Source: Bacteroidota bacterium (GTDB lineage: Bacteria; Bacteroidota; Bacteroidia; Chitinophagales; Saprospiraceae). From it: a DNA stretch of 64,000 nucleotides. Every line of letters starts with the position of its first letter. Position 1 is the stretch's first letter. The translations under genes were made by a program, and so were the position numbers. Below are positions 17,015-24,005 of the stretch, in pieces. The notes beneath the pieces were generated by a model. It made no database searches, was not told the DNA's origin, and saw only the letters and a program-made list of their open reading frames with translations. The stretch lies in assembly GCA_030147525.1 (NCBI GenBank), contig JASBVF010000016.1, forward strand, positions 304,417-368,416. The letters run 5' to 3'.

Positions 17015-18289
17015 TCAGGCGCCAATCCGGCTGCCGCTCGGAATGACAGCATTTTTCTTCACGACAATGATACCGTCCACGATGCAGTAAGTATCGGTTT
17101 CGTGATCCTCAAGTTTGCCCGGGTTACCCCGAATGACGACGTTGTCGCCGATGCGGACGTTTTTATCAATGATGGCGTACTCGATGATGCAATGTTTTCC
17201 AATACCCATTGGTATTTCATCATCGTAAACGATTTCTTCCAGTTTTTGGAAGTAATCGTTGCCCATGACGATACAATGTGAAATGACCGAATAGGAGCCG
17301 AGGCGAGAGCGAATTCCGATAACGGAGCGCTCGATACGCTCGGCATGGACGATGCAACCTTCGGCTACCACCACATGGCGGAACACCGTTCCGAAGAATT
17401 TGCTTGGCGGCAGCATTCTCGCACGTGTGAACACAGGTTTGCGGTTGTCAAAAAGATTGAACTCCGGGATATCGTCCGTCAGGGCAATGTTGGCTTCGAA
17501 GAAGGAACCGATATTTCCAATGTCCGTCCAGTAGCCGGTGTACTGGTAGCCTGCCACTTTGAACTGATCGGTAATGGCGGCAGGGATAATTTCCTTGCCA
17601 AAATCCATTGCCTCAGGGTGATCTTTGAATAATTTCCGGATAGCTTTTTTCGAGAAAATATAGATACCCATGGAGGCGAGGTAGTGCTTACCTGCATTTT
17701 TATTTTCTTCGGAAACCTCTGAAGTCCACTTCGAAAGCTCTTCCATCGGCGGCTTTTCAACAAAAGATTCGATGTAGCCTTTTTCATTTACTTTCATAAG
17801 TCCGAAGGCAGTAGCTTCCTTTGCCACGACAGGAATGGTGGCGATGGTTAGGTCTGCGCCTTGCTCGATATGATAGCGGGCCATTTCTTCAAAGTCCATC
17901 TGGTAGAGCTGGTCGCCGGATAGAATCAGGATGTAGTCGTAGTCCTGATTGATGAGGTGGCGCATGGACTGGCGCACGGCATCGGCTGTGCCCTGGAACC
18001 ACTTTTCGCTGCCCCGGCGCTGTTCGGCAGCCAGAATGTCTACGAAACCGACGCTGAAGTGGTCGAAGTGATAAGTGTTTTTGATGTGCTGGTTGAGTGA
18101 TGCCGAATTGAACTGCGTTAGCACGAACATTCTGCGTACGCCGGAGTTGAGGCAGTTGGAGATCGGAATGTCAATGAGGCGGTATTTTCCTCCGATTGGG
18201 ACAGCCGGTTTGGAGCGTTGTTCTGTGAGTGGAAAAAGTCTGGTTCCTGCGCCTCCTCCAAGGATGAGGCTGATCATTTTGATTACCAT
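17015..18289 (-). CDS. glgC: glucose-1-phosphate adenylyltransferase
   Basis: 424 residues from the ATG at 18289; an alternative ATG at 18277 is equally good for the family. The nucleotidyltransferase core starts SLILGGGAGTRLFPLTEQRS, followed by KPAVPIGGKYRLIDIPISN and YILILSGDQLYQMD. The C-terminal third is a left-handed beta helix (RSRLGSYSVISHCIVMG, IIEYAIIDKNVRIGDN). The enzyme makes ADP-glucose from glucose-1-phosphate, the committed step of glycogen synthesis, and glgA follows within the same strand cluster. No glgB or glgP is in the window. Confidence 0.92.
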   Translation of the reverse strand: MVIKMISLILGGGAGTRLFPLTEQRSKPAVPIGGKYRLIDIPISNCLNSGVRRMFVLTQFNSASLNQHIKNTYHFDHFSVGFVDILAAEQRRGSEKWFQGTADAVRQSMRHLINQDYDYILILSGDQLYQMDFEEMARYHIEQGADLTIATIPVVAKEATAFGLMKVNEKGYIESFVEKPPMEELSKWTSEVSEENKNAGKHYLASMGIYIFSKKAIRKLFKDHPEAMDFGKEIIPAAITDQFKVAGYQYTGYWTDIGNIGSFFEANIALTDDIPEFNLFDNRKPVFTRARMLPPSKFFGTVFRHVVVAEGCIVHAERIERSVIGIRSRLGSYSVISHCIVMGNDYFQKLEEIVYDDEIPMGIGKHCIIEYAIIDKNVRIGDNVVIRGNPGKLEDHETDTYCIVDGIIVVKKNAVIPSGSRIGA

Positions 18290-18470
18290 GGGTGGAGATT
18301 TTTTTTTGAGTTTCCGGTTCCTTGTATGGTTGCCGGTGGCCTTTCTCATGAAGTTTATGTTTGAAATTTTAACAGGTATTCTGCTTCCCGGGTAAAACCT
18401 TCGCTTTACTCATGCTGAAAAACAAAGCTTTTATTACCCAAAAACTCAGGTTGGAAAAATAAAGCAAAAA

Positions 18471-18489
18471 GTTTAAATACCGCTTAAAC
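18471..18489 (-). terminator. weak AT hairpin after glgA
   Basis: GTTTAA and TTAAAC arms (6 bp) flank a 7-base loop, and the minus strand continues with CTTTTTGC. Could end glgA transcription; the stem is weak. Confidence 0.3.
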
Positions 18490-18542
18490 CTGATTTTTTT
18501 TACAGAAAAACCTCATTTTTTTACCTGTGGCTAACCTTGGCT

Positions 18543-19973
18543 TCAACTCAGCTCATCATACAGCCGCATGTACTCTCCGGCTGAGCGTTCCCAGGAAAAA
18601 TCAACATTTGTAATTCGTTCCCGCAGGCTGCTCAGCACGTCTTTATTTGCGTAAACTTTGCTGGCCCGGAAGATGGCCATGGCCGCATCGTCAACGGAAA
18701 AGTTGTTGAAACGAATGCCCCGGCCGCCCTGATCACCGATATCAATGATCGTGTCCTTCAGGCCTCCGGTGCTTCTCACGATGGGGATAGCTCCGTAGCG
18801 GCAGGCGTACATTTGATTCAATCCGCAGGGCTCAACCCTCGAAGGCATGAACAGAAAATCGGAGCCGGCATAGAGTTGGTGGGCCAAGCCCTCGTTGTAT
18901 TCCAGTGCAACATCGCAGTAGCCGGAAAGCTGGTTGCGCATGTCCCTGAAGGCGTCCATGATGTCGGGTTCTCCGGTGCCAAGCACGATGAAACCTACCT
19001 GCATTCCGCTTCCCACAACTCTTCGGATCGTATCGGGAATGAGGTCCCCGCCTTTTTCCCGAACGAGCCGCCCGATGAAGGTCACGATGGGCAGGTCCGG
19101 TTTGATCCGGAAGCGATCGAGCAGTTTTACTTTATTTTTTTCTTTGAAATGATCTACTTCGCCGTTTTCCAGCGGGTATTCCACCAGCGGGTCGGTGGCA
19201 GGGTCCCAAAGTTGGGTGTCGATTCCGTTGATGATGCCCCGGGATTTGTGGAACTCGCTGTTGATCAACGGCTCCATGCCATTGGAGTTGTACTTGAGTT
19301 CTTCGAGGTAGCCCGGCGAAACGGTAGTGAAACGCCAGCTGCACTTGAGCGCTGCGGCCAGCGGGGAGATTGCATCTCCCCAGTCGAGCATGCCTCTGGC
19401 TCTGGCCTCAAACATGGGCAACAGGTGCGCATTCCACCAGCTGAATGAACCGTGATACTCGCCGTTGTGAATGGTGAAAACCGTCGGCATATTGCGAAGC
19501 GACTGAAATTCAGGGCAAAACTGAACCATGAACGGAATCAGCCCGGTGTGGTGGTCGTGGCAGTGCAGGATTTCCGGCTTCCAATGCATGGAGACGACCC
19601 ATTTCAAAACAGCCTGCTGGAAGCAGAGGTATCGCTCCACTTCGTCGCCGTACCATCCGCCACCGGGATCTCCATACACGCCGGGGCGGTCGAATTTGCC
19701 GGGGATATTCGCTACGTACAGCGGGAATCCGAGGTTTTCGTTCATCACTTCTTCGATGGCAAACCAAACGTGCTCATGGCCGATTTGGATATGGCCGCTG
19801 AAAACCTGACGGTAAGCCTGCTGGTTGAGCCATTTGGTGCCAAACCGTGGCATGATGACGGAGGCTTTGACGCCTGCCTGGTTCAGGTAAATAGGCAGAG
19901 CGCCAACGACATCGCCCAGCCCGCCAAACTTGGCGGCCGGGTAGCATTCCATGCTGATGTGGAGGACTTTCAT
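18543..19973 (-). CDS. glgA: glycogen synthase (ADP-glucose dependent, GT5)
   Basis: 476 residues. The ADP-glucose-binding motif KFGGLGDVVGALP starts at residue 15 (KxGGL), and the C-terminal GT-B half has IVTFIGRLVREKGGDL, FLFMPSRVEPCGLNQMYACR and VRSTGGLKDTI. It extends alpha-1,4-glucan from ADP-glucose. It precedes glgC on the same strand, with about 250 bases between, so separate promoters are possible. Confidence 0.92.
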   Translation of the reverse strand: MKVLHISMECYPAAKFGGLGDVVGALPIYLNQAGVKASVIMPRFGTKWLNQQAYRQVFSGHIQIGHEHVWFAIEEVMNENLGFPLYVANIPGKFDRPGVYGDPGGGWYGDEVERYLCFQQAVLKWVVSMHWKPEILHCHDHHTGLIPFMVQFCPEFQSLRNMPTVFTIHNGEYHGSFSWWNAHLLPMFEARARGMLDWGDAISPLAAALKCSWRFTTVSPGYLEELKYNSNGMEPLINSEFHKSRGIINGIDTQLWDPATDPLVEYPLENGEVDHFKEKNKVKLLDRFRIKPDLPIVTFIGRLVREKGGDLIPDTIRRVVGSGMQVGFIVLGTGEPDIMDAFRDMRNQLSGYCDVALEYNEGLAHQLYAGSDFLFMPSRVEPCGLNQMYACRYGAIPIVRSTGGLKDTIIDIGDQGGRGIRFNNFSVDDAAMAIFRASKVYANKDVLSSLRERITNVDFSWERSAGEYMRLYDELS

Positions 19974-20053
19974 TGGTATATCGTTTTAGAATTGATCTGT
20001 TAGAATCTGTTCTTTTGGCTTTGACCGGGGCTGGCTTTGGCGAGTCTGGTTAT

Positions 20054-20818
20054 TTAAAAAAACAACCATTCAACTGCTTTTGGAAACTCTTCACCCCATC
20101 TTGCTTCGTTATGCTCTCCGTCGGGATCAATGGCAAGGTTAAACTCGATTTTCGAGCCATCGAGGCCCCGCCGTTGCAGGGCAGCTTTCAGCCGCTGGAC
20201 GTTGGGAATCATGTTAGCGCCTTCGTTGCCCCCTGCATAAAGGTAAATTTTTGTCTGAAACGGATTGAAAAAATTGATGGCCTGAAAGTAAATCTTTGGC
20301 GTCAGCCAGAGCGATGGTGAGAAAATCATCATTTTACCAAAGACCTCCGGGTAAATAAAACCGCTGAAAATACTGATCAGGCCGCCCATGCTACTGCCCC
20401 CGATGCCGGTATGGCTGCGCCCCGGCAAGGTACGGAAATGCTGATCGACGTAGGGCTTGAGCACTTCCACCATGTAAGCAGCATACTGCCGGCCAACGCT
20501 GACGCCAAATTTGGTGACCTCCGGCGGCGAAAATTCCCGGATACGGTCTTGTTCGGCATGATCGATGGCAATGACGATGACGTCGCCTTTCCCATGCTCT
20601 GCCATTTCTGCCAGGCGGTGGTCGACATGCCAGTTACCGAAAGGAGAGCGGTGTTCGAGCAGGTTTTGCCCGTCCTGCAGGTAGATGACGGGATATCGTT
20701 TGTCCGTCCGGTCGTAGTCATGTGGCAGGAGAGCAGCGATACGGCGCTTTCGGCCGAGCGGCGGCGCTTTTACTTTGTCGCTGAAGACTTCTATTTTAGG
20801 TAAAAACTCGGGTTTCAT
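20054..20818 (-). CDS. alpha/beta-hydrolase esterase (esterase D/enterochelin-esterase type)
   Basis: 254 residues, no signal peptide. The nucleophile elbow GIGGSSMGGLISIF (G-x-S-x-G, about residue 142) sits in the putative esterase family layout, with YPVIYLQDGQNLL in the N-terminal half and a C-terminal DPDGEHNEARWGEEFP providing the catalytic His. The family cleaves varied esters. It is 81 bases upstream of glgA on the same strand; some related proteins accompany glucan metabolism, but that is only suggestive here. Confidence 0.8.
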   Translation of the reverse strand: MKPEFLPKIEVFSDKVKAPPLGRKRRIAALLPHDYDRTDKRYPVIYLQDGQNLLEHRSPFGNWHVDHRLAEMAEHGKGDVIVIAIDHAEQDRIREFSPPEVTKFGVSVGRQYAAYMVEVLKPYVDQHFRTLPGRSHTGIGGSSMGGLISIFSGFIYPEVFGKMMIFSPSLWLTPKIYFQAINFFNPFQTKIYLYAGGNEGANMIPNVQRLKAALQRRGLDGSKIEFNLAIDPDGEHNEARWGEEFPKAVEWLFF

Positions 20819-20840
20819 TGAAAGAGTCAGTAAGTAGTTG

Positions 20841-20858
20841 AACCTTTGAACAAAGGTT
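20841..20858. promoter_or_regulatory. 18-bp palindrome in divergent region
   Basis: AACCTTTG and CAAAGGTT flank AA, a perfect inverted repeat. It lies in the leader of the esterase gene, between its -7 box and its ATG, and about 110 bases upstream of the Nramp gene. It could be an operator; on the plus strand it is also followed by TTTT. Confidence 0.4.
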
Positions 20859-20877
20859 TTTTCAAATCTTGAATCGG

Positions 20878-20885
20878 CAAAAATA
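20878..20885 (-). promoter_or_regulatory. -7 box for esterase gene
   Basis: The minus strand reads TATTTTTG, an exact TAnnTTTG, 59 bases upstream of the ATG. Confidence 0.4.
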
Positions 20886-20968
20886 AACGAAAAGATAAAA
20901 GAGAAAAGTCGAAATGAGATTAGTCACTCCTGCATTTTTACCTTTACAGCTTTTATAACATCAGCGCT

Positions 20969-22171
20969 ATGCCAAAATTCATTGCGTTAAAAAAAGGCGG
21001 GTTGAGCCTGTTACTCTGGTCGGTCATCCCTGCTGCGTTCATCGGGCCGGGCACGGTGACGACCTGCGCCAAGGCCGGCGCCGGGTTTGGCCTGAGTCTG
21101 CTTTGGGCGCTGCTTTTCTCAGCTTTTGCCACGCTCATTTTACAGGAGGCGGCAGCGAGGATCACGGTTGCCTCCGGCAAAAACCTGGGTGAAATCATCG
21201 CCCTGAAATACAAGGGCCGAAATGCCAGCTGGCTGAAAATGATGCTGTTTGGCGCTGTTGCGTTCGGGTGTGCGGCTTATCAGGCAGGCAATATTCTCGG
21301 CGCAGTCTCCGGGTTGATGTTGCTGACCGATGTTCCGCAGGCTGTGTTGGTGCTGGCGCTGGGGTTGGTGGCTACGGCATTGCTTTGGCTGGGCAGCATT
21401 CGGATCATTGCCAATGTGCTGGCCGCTGTTGTTTTTTTGATGGGCGTCGCATTTCTGGTAGTCGCATTTCAGTCGAACATTGGTCCGGGAGAAGTGCTGG
21501 TGTCGGCCGTTTCACCTTCCATCCCCGAAAACTCAGAACTGTTGCTCATCGGCCTCGTCGGTACGACCGTGGTGCCGTACAACCTTTTTCTGGCCAGCGG
21601 CCTGAGCAAAGGCCAAAGCGTCAGCGAAATGCGCTGGGGCATTGGCCTCGCAGTGCTCATTGGCGGCATCATCTCCATGGCCATACTTTTGACAGGGACG
21701 CAGGTGCAGGGCGTGTTTTCGTTTCAAAATCTTGCGCAAGCGCTCACCAACGGCCTTGGCCCGTGGGCGGAAGCGCTTTTTGGCATCGGCCTGTTCGCTG
21801 CCGGGGCGAGTTCTTCGGTGACGGCGCCGCTGGCTGCGGCCATCACCGGACAGGCGATTTTTGGTGAAAATGATGAAAAATGGTCGGTGCGCTCCAGGCA
21901 ATTCCGGCTGGTGTGGGGCGTGGTGCTTTTCACGGGGCTGGCGTTTGGCTTGTCAGAGGTGAAACCCATTCCGGCCATTATTGCGGCGCAGGCGATCAAT
22001 GGAGTACTGCTGCCGGTTGTGGCCATTTTTCTGCTGCTGGCGGTGAATGACCGGCGGCTTTTACCTGAAAAGTTTGTGAACAAAACCGGATGGAATGTGG
22101 TGATGGGCGTCGTCGTTTTGGCGGCTGCCGGGCTGGGGCTTTACAATCTGTGGCGGGCGATTTATAATTGA
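20969..22171 (+). CDS. Nramp-family divalent cation transporter with non-canonical metal site
   Basis: 400 residues, about 11 transmembrane helices. The overall Nramp pattern is clear (AAFIGPGTVTTCAKAGAGFG in helix 1; GLVGTTVVPYNLFLASGLSK in helix 6). In classical manganese/iron Nramps helix 1 has DPGN and helix 6 has MPH; here these read GPGT (residues 26-29) and VPYN (202-205), so the metal-binding Asp, Asn and Met are missing. This points to the divergent Nramp-related branch, where other ions such as magnesium are transported in at least some members. Substrate is therefore unknown. The stop overlaps a terminator stem. Confidence 0.82.
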   Translation: MPKFIALKKGGLSLLLWSVIPAAFIGPGTVTTCAKAGAGFGLSLLWALLFSAFATLILQEAAARITVASGKNLGEIIALKYKGRNASWLKMMLFGAVAFGCAAYQAGNILGAVSGLMLLTDVPQAVLVLALGLVATALLWLGSIRIIANVLAAVVFLMGVAFLVVAFQSNIGPGEVLVSAVSPSIPENSELLLIGLVGTTVVPYNLFLASGLSKGQSVSEMRWGIGLAVLIGGIISMAILLTGTQVQGVFSFQNLAQALTNGLGPWAEALFGIGLFAAGASSSVTAPLAAAITGQAIFGENDEKWSVRSRQFRLVWGVVLFTGLAFGLSEVKPIPAIIAAQAINGVLLPVVAIFLLLAVNDRRLLPEKFVNKTGWNVVMGVVVLAAAGLGLYNLWRAIYN

Positions 22172-22215
22172 GAATGGAGAGCAGCCGCTGGATGCACCCT
22201 CAACTCTCCATTCTC
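22170..22215. terminator. hairpin overlapping the Nramp stop codon
   Basis: GAGAATGGAGAG (22170-22181) pairs exactly with CTCTCCATTCTC (22204-22215). The first arm begins inside the TGA of the Nramp gene; the second ends 13 bases before the stop of the convergent TM2 gene. Confidence 0.65.
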
Positions 22216-22228
22216 CATTCTCCATTAC

Positions 22229-22711
22229 TTACAGCGTCTCTTCGTAAATATCATTCTTCGGCTGTAGGTCGCCGGTGAAGATGAGGATCAAGTCAATCAG
22301 CGTCCAGATTCCGCATGCACCCAGTGTCAGGAGCTGAATGATGCCGATGCCGACGTAACCCAGGTAAAAACGGTGAACGCCGAATACCCCGGCTACGAGT
22401 ACTAAAATCAGCGCCACCACCTGGCTTTTCCCACCGGCGGCGTTTCCGTTCATCGCCTTTTTGACCTTTTTCTGGGCTTTCTTCAGGACGATGGTTTCTT
22501 TCAGGCTGAGCTTTTTGCCGGTTTTTTCCTTGATGGATTTTGGCGTCAGTGCCAGAAATTCATCGACCGTCAGGTTTTCAAATCCGGAAAAATCTATGGT
22601 CGCAGGCTTTTCTGTTGGTGGGTCAACTTTGACTGCTGAAGCGCCAAACGTCACGGAGGAAAAAACAAGCAGGCTCAGAGTGAGCGTGAAAAAGTGAATA
22701 CATCTTTTCAT
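22229..22711 (-). CDS. TM2 domain membrane protein with FLALTPK module
   Basis: 160 residues. A signal peptide (ending TFGAS) is followed by a helical, lysine-rich module at residues ~47-90 (DEFLALTPKSIKEKTGKKLS, then KKAQKKVKKAMN). A TM2 domain then gives two membrane helices with the classic GVFGVHRFYLGYVGIGIIQL and DLILIF. TM2 proteins are of unknown function. The FLALTPK module is repeated in the YqaE-type protein 700 bases upstream, with about 25 of 36 positions identical, while their membrane parts differ. A conserved upstream element begins 27 bases before the start codon. Confidence 0.8.
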   Translation of the reverse strand: MKRCIHFFTLTLSLLVFSSVTFGASAVKVDPPTEKPATIDFSGFENLTVDEFLALTPKSIKEKTGKKLSLKETIVLKKAQKKVKKAMNGNAAGGKSQVVALILVLVAGVFGVHRFYLGYVGIGIIQLLTLGACGIWTLIDLILIFTGDLQPKNDIYEETL

Positions 22712-22737
22712 TGATTCGAATTCATGTTGGTAATAGT

Positions 22738-22810
22738 GCCTACTCTGTGAGCTTTTCGGCGTTCGCTCCCTACTCTTTTGTGGATTTTCGGGGGACTCCG
22801 TTTTTTGTCA
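22738..22810 (-). repeat. conserved leader element, copy A (upstream of TM2 gene)
   Basis: Nearly the same 73-79 bases occur here and at 23872-23950, each just upstream of an FLALTPK gene. Shared minus-strand blocks are TGACAAAAA, GAAAATCCAC, AAAGAGTAGGGAGCG, GCCGAAAAGCT and AGAGTAGGC. The middle can fold as GGGAGC...GCTCAC. This copy lies between the DUF2752 stop and the TM2 start, without a promoter of its own that I can see. Confidence 0.7.
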
Positions 22811-22824
22811 GGTGCCAACCAGGC

Positions 22825-23178
22825 TCAGCTGCCGGTGCCTGCTTCGGCCACGGTCTTGTCTTGTTTCTTGGCTTTTAAAATTCCTAAACGGCGGGCCGCA
22901 TTCATCACCCAAACTACCCAGACGAAAACCAGCGCCGGGAATATTACCACCACGCCATAGTTATAATAAATGGCGTCTTCGATTTCCAGGTGATGCATGT
23001 GCATGACGGCACGGGTCATGCCGCAGCCGAAACATTCGATGTTGAAAAAGAGCCGGGACGGGCAGAGTATCACATCGCTGTTGTCAAAAAAATCGGAAGG
23101 TAAAATCCACAGGACGATAGGCGTCAGGAGCAACATGATGAGCCAGGTCCATTGAAAATATTTGTTGTTGGTTAGCAT
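22825..23178 (-). CDS. DUF2752 small membrane protein
   Basis: 117 residues with two or three hydrophobic segments. The DUF2752 signature is present: CPSRLFFNIECFGCGMTRAV (about residue 38), with Cys residues that suggest metal binding or disulfides, then a second helix. Function unknown. DUF2752 genes are often next to TM2 genes in Bacteroidota, as here. The C-terminal tail is lysine-rich (KAKKQDKTVAEAGTGS). Confidence 0.8.
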   Translation of the reverse strand: MLTNNKYFQWTWLIMLLLTPIVLWILPSDFFDNSDVILCPSRLFFNIECFGCGMTRAVMHMHHLEIEDAIYYNYGVVVIFPALVFVWVVWVMNAARRLGILKAKKQDKTVAEAGTGS

Positions 23179-23294
23179 TTCAAAATGGTTAAACTTTATT
23201 TGATTGGTGGCTGCAAGCGCCGGTATAAAGTCTATTTAAAAAAGGCAGGTTTGTAAAAACCGGAGATGCGACTTCTTCCATCCCTAAAAAAAGA

Positions 23295-23363
23295 AAACGG
23301 TAAGTGGGCCCAGGCAGGTAAAGTTTTTCAACCTTGCCATTGCCACAGTACCACCTACCGTTT
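23295..23363 (-). terminator. long hairpin with T run after YqaE-type gene
   Basis: On the minus strand, outer arms 23363-23351 and 23307-23295 pair (13 bp, one mismatch), an inner GGCAAGGT/ACCTGCC stem adds a second helix, and the exit reads TTTTCTTTTTTT. This is a good intrinsic terminator for the gene at 23389-23832. Confidence 0.75.
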
Positions 23364-23388
23364 GAGTTTTTCAAGTAATGGCGTACTA

Positions 23389-23832
23389 CTAATAGTACTT
23401 TTTCATTTTTGTGAGTGCGTGGATCAATCCAGGCAGCCAGCAAAGAATGTACAGAATGAGGTTCACGATCCAGTCGCTTCCTTCCCAATCATCCATGACG
23501 CCCATTGCGACCCATGCAAAACCGAGGAAGGCAAGCAATACATAAAGCCCCTTTGAGAACTGCGGGTCTTTATTCATCTGCTTCTTGATCACTTTTTGAG
23601 CAGCTTTCAACTCAAGCGTCTTTTTCAGGCCGAGCTTCTCGCCAGTCATTTCTTTGTACTTCTTGGGCGTCAGCGCCAGGAAGTCTTCGAGGCCCATCTG
23701 TACCATTTCAGGTGTAAGAGCAGCTTTTACTTCAGGCTGGTTTTTGAAATCGTCAGCCCAGCTTGATTTCACGGCTGCGTTGATGTTCAGGGCGAACAAC
23801 ACGAGCATGAAAAGAGGAAAAAGTTTTTTCAT
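23389..23832 (-). CDS. YqaE/Pmp3-type membrane protein with FLALTPK module
   Basis: 147 residues. After a signal peptide (ending NINAA), residues ~45-90 carry LEDFLALTPKKYKEMTGEKL and KAAQKVIKKQMN, a close match to the module in the TM2 protein. The C-terminus has two hydrophobic helices ending in LILYILCWLPGLIHALTKMK, the Pmp3/YqaE signature. Pmp3 proteins in other organisms influence membrane potential under stress; the role here is unknown. A full Bacteroidota promoter and the conserved leader precede it, and a strong terminator follows. Confidence 0.8.
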   Translation of the reverse strand: MKKLFPLFMLVLFALNINAAVKSSWADDFKNQPEVKAALTPEMVQMGLEDFLALTPKKYKEMTGEKLGLKKTLELKAAQKVIKKQMNKDPQFSKGLYVLLAFLGFAWVAMGVMDDWEGSDWIVNLILYILCWLPGLIHALTKMKKYY

Positions 23833-23871
23833 AATTGTAGAAGTTTAAAAAAAAATTTGGTTCCTAAAATT

Positions 23872-23950
23872 GCCTACTCTGGTAGCTTTTCGGCTTCCGC
23901 TCCCTACTCTTTTATGTGGATTTTCAGGTTCCTCCCGTTACTTTTTGTCA
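23872..23950 (-). repeat. conserved leader element, copy B (upstream of YqaE-type gene)
   Basis: Second copy of the element at 22738-22810, with the same ordered blocks and small insertions. It starts about ten bases after the -7 box at 23961-23968, so it should form the 5' end of the mRNA, ending about 40 bases before the ATG. The core can fold as GGGAGC...GCTACC around GCCGAAAA; two AGAGTAGG copies flank it. Confidence 0.7.
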
Positions 23951-23960
23951 ATAGCCTGCC

Positions 23961-23990
23961 CAAATTTAGAAACTAGATGCTAAGCTCAAA
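23961..23990 (-). promoter_or_regulatory. full Bacteroidota promoter (-33 TTTG, -7 TAAATTTG)
   Basis: The minus strand reads TTTG (23990-23987), an 18-base spacer, then TAAATTTG (23968-23961). This matches both elements of the Bacteroidota sigma consensus and sits directly before leader copy B. Confidence 0.65.
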
Positions 23991-24005
23991 ACCTTTGATC
24001 CCAAT

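Noticed and set aside
22738..23950. Leader elements as a known riboswitch
   Set aside because: The blocks did not match the consensus of TPP, cobalamin, SAM, c-di-GMP, preQ1, fluoride or yybP-type elements that I could recall; left as an unnamed element.
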